DNA of 64,000 nucleotides from Paramecium pentaurelia (GCA_905183005.1 CAJJDO010000097.1:127220-191219), one strand, 5' to 3'. Numbered from the stretch's first letter, positions 32,350-47,100 are shown. Notes: generated from the sequence alone by a model not told the origin. Made by a program: numbers and translations.

Positions 32350-35300
32350 ATGGATAAAAAGATTATAGCAGATGTATTCCAGAGACATTTAGATTTATTG
32401 ACTAGTCGTCTTAATGATGTATATTTTGATAAATTAGAAGATAGGACATGCCAGCCTTATGCATTCTTTCAGGAAAAGAGGATGGGTCAATAAAACCAAA
32501 AACTAAGGCTTTATTTGTGTGGTTATTTGGATACGATATGATTGAGACTGTATTCATTGCAACAAGGAAACAAATTTTCTATTTGGCAAGTGATAAGAAG
32601 TGTAAATATGTTGTTTTGACTTTTGAATAGTGTAGATGATGGAGGAGACTAAGCAACGATTGGGCGGGAGATATGAAGTACACTTCTATAAGAAAGTTGC
32701 TGATAATCGTGATAGTTTTGAAAAAATTCGTTAGAAATTGGGGAATGTCAAGCTGGGAATGCCTACAACAGAGTAACAAGCAGGTAGTTTAGCCACAGAA
32801 TGGTATGAATATAAAGGATGGTCTCAAATTTTGGATGCGAGTTAATTCATAAGCGATATACTTGCAGTAAAGGATGATTAAGAGTAAGCCTTCATTAATT
32901 AATCATCATAATTGACTACTCGATTATTCAAGAAACTAATAAAATAGATAGAGGATTCAATAGATGTTGGAACACGCATAACTCATTAAGATTTAGCTAA
33001 GAAAGTAGAGTAATCATTGGATAATGATAAACAAAAAGTGATTAAAGACATAGGATTATAAGATGGTTTATATGATTTAGCTTATACTCCAATAATTTAG
33101 AGTGGTGGTAATTATTAGCAAGTTGATGGTCCAAATAAAGAATATCTTTCTTCAGATGTAATTATAATCTAACTTGGTACTCAAGTGAATGAATACAATA
33201 CAAATTGTATAAGAACATTATTCATTAATCCAACAGAAGTGTAAAAGAAATTGTACAATACAATAATAGAAGTTTAAACCAAAATAATTGGTTTATTGAC
33301 AGTAGGTACTTCATTAAATTAAGTGTATAAGGATGCATTATTAATGTTATAATAAAAGATATAAGAAATGAACATTACAAATGTTTAATTTCCTAATTCT
33401 TTTGGATATGGCATAGGTCTTGAATTAAAAGAACCTTTTCTTTCAATTTCTGAAAAATCAACTCATCTTGTGGCTAAAAATGAAGTTTATTTTATTTAAG
33501 TAACATTGGAGAATCTTCAAAATGGATAGAAAGGTATAAACTATATGATTTCTGTTGGTGATGTTATTGTTGTAACAAATGGTGCAGCCAATGTGACTAC
33601 TAATTAAATTCCAAAGATTTATAAATAAATATCATATCAATTGTAAGAAGAGGATGAATAGCCTGCTCCTAAGTAATAAACAACAAAATAGCCAGATGCT
33701 CCAAAGGAAGGGCGTACTAGAGGACCACGAAATTAATAGATTTAAATACAAAGAGAAAATGAGAAATAAAGATAGAAACATTAAGAGAAATTAGCAAAGG
33801 ATAAATAGAATGAATTAGAATAAAGATTAGAACAAGATTAATTTGTTTAGAATTAATAAGAAACTAAAGCTTTGGAATTGGATAAATTATAATGTTATTA
33901 AAAAACAGAATAATATCCAAAAGAATTGCAGAAAGGATAGATTTATATAGATAATTAAAAATGTGCAGTGTTGGTACCATTATTAGGTACTCATATACCA
34001 TTTCATGTATCTTGCATAAAAAATGTAAGTAAGATTGATGAAGGAAAGATGGGTTCATCTATAAGAATCAATTTCTTTACTTCTGAGACAACTGCAGGAT
34101 AGATTCAATTCCCATAAATAGATGGAGAAACTATCTTCATAAAAGAATTATAGTATAGATCTAAGAAGAATGATCGTCCTTAGAATTTAATATTATAAAT
34201 AAAATAATTATAGAAAAAGGTGAAGGCAGAATAATAAGTTGAAAGAGAGAAATAACATGTTGGTGAATTAGAACCTTTAGTGGTAAGCAAATCTGGAAGA
34301 AAACCAATTTTTAAAGATTTGAAAGTGAGACCTGCTTTTGGTTCTGGTAAAGCAGCAGGTATTTTAGAAGTACATTCAAATGGATTTAGATATATTAATT
34401 AAAATAAAGAATAATTGGATATTGTATATAAGAATATTAAGCATTACATTTATTAAAGTCCAGAATAAGATATTATTGCTGCAATACATTTCCATCTTTA
34501 TTCTCCTATAGTTTTAGGTAAAAGAAAGACACATGATGTGTAGTTCTATTGTGAAGTTGGAGGAGCAGTAGAACATTTAGAAGGAAGAAGGAAAAATAAT
34601 AGAAATGATGATGATGAAATAGAAGAAGAAGAGAGATTACGTGTACAAAGAAAGAAGATGGCAAGAGAATTTGAAGTCTTTATTAAAACAATTGAGGAAA
34701 TGGGTGTAGATTATAAAATATAATTTGAAAAACCATTTAGAGATCTTGGATTTGAAGGTAATTGGAATAGAGCAAGATTATTTTTATAACCAACTCATAA
34801 TACTTTAATGAATGTTGTTGAAAGTCCATTCTTTATTTTGACATTATCTGAAGTTGAAATATGTTGTTTTGAACGTATAATTCCAGGCATTAAATCTTTT
34901 GATTTAGTTTTTGTTTTTAAGAATTATGATAAATAAGTTTTGAGAATTGAGAGTATTGATATTAAAGATTTAGAAGGTGTTAAAAATTGGTTAGATAGAG
35001 TATAATTTAATTATTAATTATAGATGAATTTATTATTTTTTGAAGTAGCATAAAATTTAGTTTGGAAAAATGTACTTGCCTAAATATAAAAAGATATTCC
35101 AGGATTCGTATAAGATGGAGGTTGGACAAATATATTGGCTGAGAGTGAAGAAGAGGAAGGAGAAGATGATGATCCAGAAGCTGAAGATAGTGAATTCTCA
35201 CCTGAATAATCAGTACATTATAAAATTAATCTTATAGGAAGATGATGGAGATGATGATTCTGATTTTACTGAAGATGATGATAATGATGATGATGATGGT

Positions 35301-35555
35301 GATGATGATGAAGAAGAAGATGAGGATGAAGATTTATCTGATGTTTTAGATCTCAATAATATAAGTGATTAAGATGATGATGATGATTTAGATGAATCAG
35401 ATTCTGGTAATTTATTATTTCTTATTCTAGACAAACCAAGAAATAAACATAAATCTAAATCTAAACCTTAATCCAAGCCATAAAATAAACCATAACAAAA
35501 ACCAACTTCTGTCAAACCAACTCAATAATAAAAAAGACCTCCACCTAGAAAATGA
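32350..35555 (+). CDS. SPT16: FACT histone chaperone large subunit SPT16
   Basis: Four introns (26, 29, 25 and 24 nt) leave 1,033 residues, close to yeast and human SPT16. The N-terminal aminopeptidase-like domain starts with ALFVWLFGYDMIETVFIATR and includes FGYGIGLELKEPFL, as in the family but without the metal-binding catalytic residues. The dimerisation and middle domains follow (AVLVPLLGTHIPFHVSCIKN, RPAFGSGKAAGILEVHSNGF, and the histone-binding segment EVEICCFERI). The tail is very acidic (runs of Asp and Glu from about residue 930) and ends in a Lys/Pro/Gln-rich basic extension (KHKSKSKPQSKPQ). FACT opens nucleosomes during transcription and replication; its partners would be Pob3/SSRP1 and an HMG protein. 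The basic end after the acidic tail recalls the NLS-like tail in other species. Confidence 0.96.
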
Positions 35556-36111
35556 GTATTATTTTAAATTTTATCAATTATTTTAAATACTGTTAATAGG
35601 ATGAATATTTCTTATTTGATAAATTATTAGGAGACATAATCTAAATTATATATTTCATTTAATAATAATAAATATAGTAGATCTCCTTTTTAATATCATT
35701 TTGAAGATATAATTCAATTAACTAATCTAATCTTATCATATTATTTCTAATGTTTATTCATTCATTTACCTAAAAGTGAAATATGACTTCTTTGAAAATC
35801 AATTATAATATTATATATTTATCTTCTTAGATATTTCTTATATAGAGCAGTAGAGTTCAAAAGAACTAAAATTAATATAATAGATAAAAGATATCTTTCT
35901 CTAAACAATCCTTTTAGAATAATATATTAATTAATTAATTTTCAATGTAATATAACTTCCAATTTTTAAAAGCTATCCCCTAAAATTGAAATGCTAACTT
36001 ATATTAGATAGAGGTTTAACATATAGATGAAATAAGTGATTGATTTACTATCTTTATAATACTGAAATTTGAAATGAATTATAAATATATATTGATAAAT
36101 AGATATTTAAA
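35556..36111. other. Convergent intergenic region
   Basis: About 550 bp of AT-rich DNA between the 3' ends of SPT16 and the next minus-strand gene. No protein-like frame was seen. Confidence 0.5.
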
Positions 36112-37081
36112 TCATTACTCATTTTATTCATAATTAGTACGATTAGCTACATTATTGATATTTGAATGTCCATTTCTTCTTAATAATTCTTACTCATATT
36201 CTTATTATTCTTTTATTAATTAGAGTTATTTCTTTCTTTCTTCTTCGATTAAGATTTACTTAGAAGTATAGGATGGAGGAGGTTGTCTATTCCAGATTTT
36301 CTACGAATACCAACATTGGTTACTTCAAATTTATATTTTTAATAATCTTTAAGTCTAATTGATTTCCTATCTAGATATTAAGATTATTAAAGTTGTTCCA
36401 TTTAAACAGGGACTGGAACCTATTCAATTTCAGCTTCCTTTTAAATTCTAATCTCATTTAGGTTTTGTTTAACTTTCTACTAGTAAGATAGTTATATCTA
36501 CTTTTAAAGTATCCTCTCGGATTTTAATTTCATTTTAATAATTTTATTGCATTCTCCATAATCTTGCTTCTAATGCATTAAGAGAAGCAACTTTATCTTA
36601 AAATTCTGATTCTTCTAAAATTGAAGTTTGATCTTATATCTATTATTCAATTGGTTTCTTTTGAAACTTCACTTTTTTCTTTTCTAACAATCGTGTATGT
36701 CTATCTAGTTCTTAATATAGTTTTTGCAATTTGTTGTTTATAACTGCAGATGGTTTTTCTTAAGTTATTTTAGCTGTCATTTTCTCTAAAGCCTTCTCCA
36801 TATATGGTCTACTGATATTTAATTCTTTCTTCAAATCAGCAACTAGTAATTCAACTGGTTTTTCTCCTTAAAGCACTGATCTTCTTGTATATGGTTTATC
36901 TTTTTAAGAATTGACTAGATTATAAATAGACAGAATTACTTTGAGGTAAATGGAAATCATCTAAATCAAATTGATCTTATGATTTTATCTCTTCCCTAAA
37001 ACGTAATCCTTTATCACTCAACACAACAATATCCTTTCTAGTTGCTAATTCTTGAGGTGTAAGTTTATACAATTAATTCAT
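36112..37081 (-). CDS. Coiled-coil protein, unrecognised
   Basis: Three introns (25, 28 and 23 nt) leave 297 residues. Start MNQLYKLTPQELATRKDIVV; the middle is a long helical region (MEKALEKMTAKITQEKPSAV, then KLYQELDRHTRLLEKKK and VASLNALEARLWRMQQNYQN). A Pro-rich turn follows (KIWNRQPPPSYTSKQ), then a final charged helix (EEERKKQLQLIKEQQEYEQE). The style suits an axonemal or basal-body structural protein but no family was recognised. Each intron is required to pass an in-frame TGA or frame break. Confidence 0.65.
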
Positions 37082-37567
37082 TTTATATATGAATAATATT
37101 GAGTATTATTTTAATAACTAATATAATCTCAAAATTGTTCTGCACTCAAAATTCTACAATTAACAATTACAACAATTAAAAATGTCACTAAACTCTCCAT
37201 TTAATACATCTCTTTATTCACATAAAAATCATCAATTTCATAATAAATTAACAATTCTCTAGTAGGTAACTCTAATTAGTTATATAATATTGTTCATATT
37301 AAATATCTATTAATTTATAATTTTAATTAAACATACAGAAAGACTTGAATTCAGTTGGAGTACATGAAATTATGTTTGTTATAGGTAATAATTTGATTAT
37401 AAAGTAATCTAATTGAAATTTGTAAAAGAATAATCATTTCAATTTATATAAAGTGAGATATAAACTTAGTCTTTTCTTTATTTAACAATTTATTTTTTCT
37501 AGGTAAACCAGTTGAAATTGTTTATATAGATTGAGTCTTGATTCATAATGTGATATATATATTAAAA
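37082..37567. other. Intergenic stretch
   Basis: About 490 bp, AT-rich, between two minus-strand genes. Nothing coding-like was found. Confidence 0.45.
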
Positions 37568-37960
37568 TCAGCAACTTGTATACTTGGGATTCACAAAGAC
37601 TGTATTATTATGTTTTGCGTTTGAATATTCGGATATTTAAGTGGCTCTCATATTGAAATTCTTTCTCGTAACTTCCGGATTCAAAAGTGAGTTAACTTCA
37701 TAATGACTAGCATTGTGTTCCTTATTGTAGAATGTAGTAGTTAGGTTACCTCTCCATTTATTCTAAAATCATTAGTCATATATTACATCAGAATATTTAC
37801 TATTATTCCAAATGTCATTGGTATCAGTAACCTTGAATTACAAATTCACTTTCTTTTATTGGCTCTAAGACATCTATTGGGATTGACCAAAACTATATTG
37901 CTATCTAATTTTATCTAATTCTTCTAGAAATTCTTGACGATAAGGTTCCATTTAACTCAT
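37568..37960 (-). CDS. Small protein, unrecognised
   Basis: One 24-nt intron; 122 residues. The N-terminal half is Gln/Ser-rich (LEELDKIRQQYSFGQSQQM), the C-terminal half reads NKWRGNLTTTFYNKEHNASH then YEVNSLLNPEVTRKNFNMRA and NNTVFVNPKYTSC. Short Tyr/Asn-rich motifs of this type occur in microtubule-inner proteins, but this is only an impression. Start is the first ATG (MSQMEPYRQEF). Confidence 0.6.
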
Positions 37961-38437
37961 TTTTATTATAATAAATATTAATATATAAAAATTAATAGTT
38001 TCTATAAATAAATAGAAGTACAAAAAAACTTTAATAACAATATTTTTATTTATTTACAAACATTTATAGTTCAAAAATATTCTCAAATTATAGGATGAAT
38101 ATAAGTATTCAAGATTTGAATTAATAGTTTTAACATATTTTTGTATAATTAAATAATTAATCTTGAATCTAACTTATATTTAATGGAATAGTGTTAATAT
38201 ATTATATATACTCATATTTTATTAAGAGAATGTATTGTAAGTTTGTTAAAAATTAAAAAAACCATTAATGTCATTTTTTAATTATTATACTACAGTTAAG
38301 TATGGATAAAGTAGAAGCAGAATAATGGAAAATGAATGTTTATGTTAATATGAGGAGTAATTTTTGATGTTTATGTACTTGAATAAATTTATTCTGATCT
38401 TTTAGTGTTTATTAATTAAATTTAATCTAACGAATAG
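37961..38437. other. Divergent intergenic region
   Basis: About 480 bp of AT-rich DNA between divergent genes, with no recognisable feature. Confidence 0.5.
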
Positions 38438-40584
38438 ATGGGTTGTGGATCTTCCATAGATGTATAAGATGATAAGACTACTTTCTTGCTGAATCAAGCT
38501 AATACTACAATCACTGATAATGATTCAATATACTTAATGAAAACAGACACTAGTAACAGATAAATTACAGAAAATGTCTAAGTCTTGAGATAAAAGAAAT
38601 CAGGTATTTATTATGAATATTAAGAGCAATTTGCATTAACTTTTTAACGAAAACATTAATGAATCATTTTATATTCTATTCTCTTTCAGATGAAGTTATT
38701 ATGGGTATAATAAATAAGATGTTTTACTGTTGTTTACATAGTAATACTATCCTTTATCCAAAGGAATGTGTTGCATCATGTTTTTTGATTTTAGAAAGAG
38801 GGAATTTATAATATGAAGGATGTTCTTTATAAAAGGGTTCTACCATTGGTGAATTGTCTTTGTTATTGCATTTAGAGAAGTAGAAGAATGTGAAAGCAAT
38901 AGATGATTGTTTCTTTTGGGGTTTGGATAAAAATACATTTTTAAATTCTTTGGATTATATAATGGCTAAATAATATCTGTAAAATAAATAATTCATTACT
39001 GGACAATCTTTTTATTAATTCTTGACTCCTATGTAATAAGATGGATTGGCTTAAAATATCATTGTTACTAAATATAGACCAAATGCAATTATAGCATAGG
39101 AGGGAGAGAGAGCAGATTCATTTATAGTTATAAAAAGTGGTTAGGCTGCTGTTTACAAAGGAACTAAATTTATTCGTTATCTATAACCAAGAGATTGTTT
39201 TGGAGAGAATTCACTTTAGATGACAACAAAAAGAAATGCAACAGTTTAAGCAATAAGTGAAGTATAATGTTTGGTATTGACAAGAGAGAAGGTTAAATAG
39301 ATTTTGGGGAATGATGTAAAGAAATAATTATAATTTGCTGTAATTAGATAAATGTAAGTTAGTTTAAATTAAATTAGGAAAGATTGAAATAATTAAAAAC
39401 CCCAACTTTGGAGATTGAGAAATTAATACCATTATTTCGTTTTCATAATTATAATAATGAAATATTTGATATAAATGAATTACATGATTATTTAGTAATA
39501 GTTGTTGAAGGTACTATGAAATCAGAAGATAAAGTATATCATAAAGGAGATTTAGTTTCAGATGTTTATGATGATTAACAATTTTATTGTACTGGAACTT
39601 TGGCTAAATTAGATAAAATTAAATTAGAATTAGAGGATTATGTTATAGAAGATAGTACATATGAATTTAAAAGAGTTAGACCTCAATTTAGTGAATTGAA
39701 TAATCAAAAATTAATTGGCAATAGTTCATATGGCACATTATATAAAGTAGAATATAAGAATGAGAAATATGTATTACGTAAAATATCAAGAGATATTATA
39801 TCTTAATGGAATTTAGAAAAATAGATTAAATAGGAAAGAAAGATTCTAGAAATTATTAATAATCCTTTTGTAGCTAATTTCCATCAATATTATTCTGATG
39901 AATAAAATATTTACTTTTTATAGGATTATATTAAAGGTAAAAATTTAGGAGATTATTTACATGATAATGGTTTGTTAGATAAAGAAAAAGCATAGTTTTT
40001 AATATCATAAATGATTCTATTATTGGAAACATTTTCTAATCTTTCAATCATTTCTAGAGAATTCAAACCTAATAATTTTATTATTGATAAAAATGGATAT
40101 ATATATTTAATAGATTTCAAAACATCTAAATAAGCATATAGAACTCATACAATTATAGGTAATCCTCATTATATGGCACCAGAAATTATAGAAGGCAAAG
40201 GTTATTCTACATTTAGTGATGTTTGGAGTGTAGGAGTATGTTTATATGAATTTCTTTGTGGTGGAGTACCTTTTGGTGAAGATAAAGATGTATTATAAAT
40301 TATAATATATTTAGGATCCCTATAAGATATATGAAGATATCTTAAATTATTAACTAAAATATCCTCAGTTTTATAGGGATTAAGTAGGTAAGAATTTAAT
40401 GAATTAATTGATGTCATTGAATGTATACCAAAGAGTTGGATCATCTTTTGATGAATTAAAAGCTCATAAATGGTTTAATATTTCATGGGATTAATTATAA
40501 CACAAATAATTAAAATTGAATCCCAAAAAACAAGATTCGAATTTAAAAAGATTAAGTAATATTGAAATGATAGAAAGATGTTGA
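38438..40584 (+). CDS. Cyclic-nucleotide-binding PKG-like kinase with degenerate catalytic motifs
   Basis: Three introns (23, 29 and 25 nt) leave 689 residues. MGCGSS at the start fits myristoylation plus palmitoylation. Cyclic-nucleotide-binding-like units follow: one from about residue 80 (HFIFYSLSDEVIMGIINKMF, CVASCFLILERGNL, STIGELSLLLH) and a second (YRPNAIIAQEGERADSFIVI, RDCFGENSLQMTTKRNATVQ) that keeps FGE but has TTKRNAT where PKG/PKA have RAAT. The kinase domain has NSSYGTLYKV and VLRKIS, but SREFKPNNF replaces HRDLKPEN (Asp to Glu) and IDFKTSK replaces DFG (Gly to Lys). NPHYMAPEII, SDVWSVGVCLYEFLCGGVPF and DPYKIYEDILN are normal for PKG. Fold and family are clear; catalytic activity is doubtful. 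Confidence 0.85.
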
Positions 40585-40715
40585 ATAAAATAACTTCATT
40601 TATGAAGAAAATACTTTTAATATTATCAATATATATATATATATGAAACCTTTGTTATTGAATGAAATTTATATATTATCCAAAACTAATTACTTCTTAT
40701 TAATTTTAATATTAG

Positions 40716-41053
40716 TCATTATTCATCTTCTTCCAAAACTTCAGGTTTTCTAATTTATTAATTAGATCAAATACTTTAATGCTAATTTGATAAGTTCAGC
40801 TTCACTTAAATTTTTGTATTGCTTTGGCTTTTGTACTTTTAAATTTAAGAGTATTTATACTACTATTTTACTTATCTTCTTAAATCTGGTATTAATCCTC
40901 TTTAAGAATCATATCCACATGCATTTCCCCAAACTTTACATGTTAATCCTTATTTTATGATTAATGTTATCCTTATTCAATTTAATTTTCATTATCAAGA
41001 GTTGATTATCTCTTTATAATGCTTTTACATTTTGGTCTTATTTCTTAATCCAT
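40716..41053 (-). CDS. Small acidic/basic protein, unrecognised
   Basis: Two introns (28 and 25 nt) leave 94 residues. Start MDQEIRPKCKSIIKRQSTLD; later VKFGEMHVDMILKEDQYQIQ and an end NLSEAELIKLALKKPEVLEE. The order of an early K-S-I-[IL]-K motif followed by a short 'KFGEM' stretch loosely recalls PP1 inhibitor-2, but the similarity is weak and the function is left open. It lies between the PKG-like gene (convergent) and the HECT gene stop. Confidence 0.55.
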
Positions 41054-41104
41054 GATGAAATATAAAAAATTATTATTTATAATTTTATTAAAATTATCTA
41101 AAAT

Positions 41105-44100
41105 TCAACCTTGACCAAAGAAATCTAATCCCCAATCTAATGCTATATCCATTTTGGCTTTAAATTCATCATAAGTAGGATATTATGGAATTATTATAAC
41201 ATTACTACATGTTCTAGATACTGGAAGTTTATTTTTTTATAATTCAACATTTGTTTATACTTCTATCTTAAAGTTCTCTAAATTAGAATACTTACTACCT
41301 ATTATTATAAATATATTTTAATACCTGTAATAAATGTTAAGAAATTCTCTAATTTTTATTAATCTGCTTCACTTATATATTAAGTAAAATAGTTTTCATT
41401 TATTTAATTTCTCCTAGAAAAATGAATACATTTCAATAACTTTTCTTTATTAATTTAGTAATCAATAATATCAATCAATTAATTAATTTCATAAAGAGAA
41501 AAACTCTAAACCAATAATTTTGCATCAAATTATGCTTAGAAACCATTTTTCATTTGTTTAAAAACATTCAAATATTATTCATATAATTAATACTTTGCAG
41601 ATAATAGTAAATATTCTTCTAAATTACTTCTATCAACTTTTCTAGATTTACCATCTTCACATAATTATACATCATCTGGTAAATTTACAAAGTATATATC
41701 TTATTAATTTAACTCATCTTCACTTAAATTTCTTAAATAATTATAACTCTAATAGACTTATGATTCCACTACATAACTTAAATCAGAAAACTCTATTGGT
41801 AATTCACACATTATCTTCCAAAAAGGTAAAGCAAATGATATACCAATTTTTAATTTATTTGCAATAGCATAAGCAAGTAACATACCAATAGCAAATGTTA
41901 TGGAATCATTCAATAATAATGTACCTGTATTTAAGTAATAATAACCATTCAAATGAGTAGGTTTAAATAATTTATTGTCAGGATTCTTAAGATTTTTTCC
42001 TAATAAACAAAAGAATTCTCTAGTAGGTCCTCCTTAATCATTAGCTACTTCTTAAAGGAAATTAATTTTTAACACTTTTTATCCCTTATGTTTATCCATC
42101 TAAGCTAATGAATTCAGGAAATTTGCTCTTATTATTAAATATTAAATAGAACTTCTATATTAGAATTTAGATGCAAAAGTATCTATTCTCTTTTAACTCA
42201 ATGGTTATGGTTTGATCTAAACTACTTTACCTTATATAATAGTTTCATTGTTTAAATTTATTTCCAATTTAAATTCATCAACTTTATCATCAGGTTTAGA
42301 AAAATTGCAAAATTATATGAATAATTAACAACAATTGTCATTAAAATTAGATCTTTGTTTAAGTGTAACATCATTATTTATTACTTTAATTGATAAACCT
42401 GATGGTATATCATCAGCCTTTGTGATTAAATTGTTATAGATATCAAATAATTCAAATTATAAATCTTATTCAACAAAATATTAAAATTCTGATATATCTT
42501 ATTTCAATATATATTTTTCATATTAGATTTCCTATGAGGCTATAACATAAAACCTGAAATTCATTTTTTGACCATTAATAAATATAAAATATGCTCCTTT
42601 AATATAAGGAGTCCAAATTAAGATTATACCTTTATCGAAAGATATCTGAGGATGATGAACTATCTCATTAAACTTTTCATGTTAAATGTAGCACTTAATA
42701 TCTTTTATAACTTTTTAATCTTTTATGAGGTTGTTTAAAATGTCATAAAATAGAATTTTATCTTTTCTTTGTTCACCAGCACGAGTTTAATAAGATTATT
42801 TTTGATACTATTTACAATAATTCGTTAAAGTATCCAAATTTTCATCATTTAGTTTTGTATTCTAATTTGGAATATCATATTATATTTCAGTTGTATCTTA
42901 ATCAGAAAAATATGATAGAATTGTTAAAAGCATTTTATTTGATTTTCTATTACCTAATTCTTTTTTGTTACTTTATAATTCTTCCTCATTACCATTATTA
43001 TATTCTGCTAATTGGGGATCAATCTTTATTTAATTTTTATCCACTTTTAATTTTTATAATTCATATGATTTGTCAGATAAAATACTTGATGTTTCTAAAT
43101 AATCTTTTAATCTGAAATCAATTTAATTAAAATAAAGAACATTTTAGCTAATATTAGACTTCTCAAATGTAAGTGCAAAACATAATCTTGTAACCTTAAT
43201 ATTGTCTGATAATGTTGTATGGTCTTGGATTTAATGTGTAAAATTTACATCTTAATTCAAATAATAATGACCTTCATTATCAATAAGTATTAATTTTTCA
43301 TTCTATGATTATATTTAATTTTCATATTCATATGTATAATAAATAGCTCCTTTAATATATTCACTTTTAATTTATAAATTAGCTTTTCTATCATATTTCT
43401 TTTTAAGTTTATATTAATCAAATTAAATAAAATAATTTCTATTTTTTTATGATTTCACAAATTAACAAAATACAGCATGATTTCTATTTTTCTTTGTATA
43501 AAATACATGATAAATTCTTTTCTTTTGTGTATTTTTTAAAAATTATTCTTTATTTAATATCATACCAAAACAATTCTTTAATGAATTAACATTATATTAT
43601 GAAAAATTTCCAATATCTAATGGCTTCTAAAAATATTTACCAGAACATAAACTCTCTTTATAAAATTATGAGAATCTATTACCTGCTATAATATTTTATA
43701 AATCTAAATTCAAAGTTAATTTAAAATATGTTTTCAATTTATCTAAATAATCTTATTATTATGTATAATTAAGATCTTTTATTTATTATCTTAATTCATT
43801 TTTATCCAATTTTATTAATAGATCAAAGTTGTTCAGTTTTCTAAATTATTCACATGTTTCCTTTGCTATTTCCTCTAATTACTATCTAAAAATTAAAGCA
43901 TCCAAATTATCTTTTAATGAAAATTAATCTTTAATTAAATCATCTAAATCATTCACATTAAAAATTTCTTCTAAATATGTTTCACCCTCTCCTTTCTTAC
44001 CATTTTCACTTACAAGAATAGTAATTATTATTTTATCACTTTCTAAACAAATAGATGGTTTGCAAAAAGAGAAATAGTCATCCAAATAATGATTCTTAGG

Positions 44101-47100
44101 TGATATCCCTTAAATATCAGTTGATTCAAATTTAATTATTATTTCATTATCTTTACTATTTACATTAAAGAGACCTATGATTTAACAAATATAAGATAAA
44201 ATATGTTTTATAGTATAAATTAATGTTGGATATGTGGATATAGCATTAATTAGATTATACCAATTATTATAAATAGAATAGAGGTTCTTGTTCATAAAAA
44301 ACACTTTCAAAAATGATTCTAATTCTATTTTACCTTTAAAATCAAGCCCTATAGTTGATAGGTGTAATATTTATTTTAAAGTATGATTTAATTAATCTTA
44401 TATTTCTACTTAATTTAATAATATTTATTAATTGAAGAAAACTAATATTTGATTTGGATATTTTTCTAAAAACTCTGATTTTTAAGGTTCTTAATAAAAA
44501 ATGGTTTATGTCCATTCTTTTGTAAATGCAACATCTGATGTATAAACAAAACAATTATCATCATGATCTTTTTTTTATAGTTGCTACCAACCTTTTATTT
44601 TATATTCATTCTTATATTCTAAACTATCTACAGGTTTTTATTATTCCTATAATAGAGATATTAAATATCTTAAATCATTGTAAAATGCAGATAAATTTTT
44701 ATCTTCAAATTTTATTACAAGTTTATTTTTTTTCTTAAATATTCCTTTCTTTTATTAAACCTTACTCAAAATTGCATTCTCATATAATTCTTTATAAAAA
44801 CAAGGTAAATCATTTAAAAATTCATCAAGTTCATTTTCTTAATAATCAAAAGGTATTACAATAGTAGAGGATTATCCACTTTAAAGTAGATTAAATTTAT
44901 CTCCAAATTAGAATTTGAAATTCTTAACTAAAGAATCACATTTAGCAATAGCTTTTAATTCTAATTTTTAAAGTTCATAATTAAACTCTTTTAACTTTAT
45001 TATAATTTTAAAAGCTTTTTTAATTTGGTTACTCTCAGATTTTAATTAACTATAAAATTTATCAATATACTAGATTGATGAATTTTCAACATGTAATATG
45101 GGAATTAGTTAATTCATAAATTAAATACTAATAGAACCTCCTTATTAATCAGATTCAATTAAATCTAAAGCATTTACATAATGTTTCAAATGAATATCAT
45201 CTATTTAACTAGGTTCAATTAATGGATCATAGTTCTATCCATATTTTATCATTAAGATAATTCTGATGAAATGAGCAGATATTAATCTATTATAGTTTTA
45301 TCCAAAATCTTATTCTTCAACTAAATTTTACAAAGCCTCGAATTTCCCATGTTGAGCTATAATCAAAGCTAAATTAGGAGAATCTAAAATTATTTTATTA
45401 ATAAAAGAATTTGGTGATAATCTTATAATTTTCTCAATCAAAAAATGATAATGACCATACTTATTATAAATTTTATTGAAGAGCCATTCTAATTGAGCTT
45501 AATTAAATTAATCTAATTATGTTGAACAATTAAGTCCTAATTCATTCATTAAATCTAAAACAAGTACCTTTTTTTTATTTTTTGAATTGTCATAAATTGA
45601 TAAAAATAAATTTTCTATTTATTAATTTTTACCAAATTTATTTAATAAATTTTCCAAACTACTTAATGTATCATCCTTAATATATAGACATTATAAACTA
45701 ATAATTTCAATTTATCTCAATGACATATTATCAAATATTATTTTGAGTATTGAATATATTCTATATGCCTTAAGTTATTCATTATGAGAATTTGGTATTA
45801 AAAATTAACAAGTTCTTAAAATTAATTTCCTTTCTATTGGTAATTCAAAATAAACATAAAATGAATTTAATTATGCAAATTGATGGATAGTTAATTCTTA
45901 AATTTTACCTTTAATATTTTATTCAAGGATCTTAGGCTTTAAAATCCATTAATTAATTAAATATTTTTAAGCAAAATTATATAATTTATACCATTTCTTA
46001 AATACAATATAGGTGAGCAAAGGTAAACCATTATTTACAAACATAGATTCATCAATTTCATCTTATTTTAATAATTTTAAAACTTCAATAACTGTATTTT
46101 CATTTCCATTTTTGATTAAGTATTGAATAATATGATACTTATTAATTAATGTTGCAATATGAATACTTGTATTTTTTAGTAAAAATAAAATAGAATTTTA
46201 ATTTCTACCCATAAGAGCTAAAAATAAATCTACTTCATTGAATGTTTCAATTTCAAATGGGAGACCATAATAAATATTTGCTTATCTTTTATTTATCTCT
46301 AATTTGTTAAACTAAATATCTTCAAAATCAAATTGTAATTATTTAGCAAAACCCCTATCTCTAATTCTTTCAGTTCTAGTTTGATTAAAATGAGTTTAGA
46401 TTTATTGTAATTAATTCGTATTTGGACTATCTTTAGATATACTTTCATAAATAGGCACTAATAATTCAATCAAATTTTTGTAGGAAAACCATGCTTTAGT
46501 GTATCTTTTAGTATAATAAAGTTATTCAAAATTGTATAAAACTTCAAAATAAAATGCTGCATTTTTTACAATAATTTCTATATAGTTTTTCCAATTCTCT
46601 TTTAACAAATTTAATTTTATTAAATGCAAAAATTTGGTAACCAAATCACAATCATTAGTATCAAATGTCCATTTTGGGTTTGGGAAAAGAATCTAAAAGA
46701 GTATATAATTCTTATTATAATCTTTTAAATCTACATCTCTCTAACATATTTGATTATAGAGCACTTATGCTGTTCCAAGTCTATAAGTGAATAAATAAGG
46801 TGTTTCAATAGATGTATTTATTTATTTACTTAATGTATTGTTCATTTATATTTTTTAATACACAAACACTGGAATTGAAACAGATTTAAATCTCTTATTT
46901 TACAATTAATATTCATTAACTAAAAGAGAACAAGCAATAGAAGTAAACTCTATTAATTAATTATTATTTGTAATCCAATTAGTAACTAATTCTAATTTTT
47001 CAAAATGCCCAGAATTTGTTAACATTTCTAAGACTTACTCTTTTTCCTCATCCTTTATATTGTTATTTTAAACTAAATCTTTAAATTGATTTGTTGTTAA

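Noticed and set aside
38604..38687. An 84-nt intron at the start of the PKG-like gene
   Set aside because: A 23-nt intron ending in GAG restores a frame encoding LTKTLMNHFIFYSLSDEV, the usual PKG sequence before the first nucleotide-binding unit, so the long intron is unnecessary.
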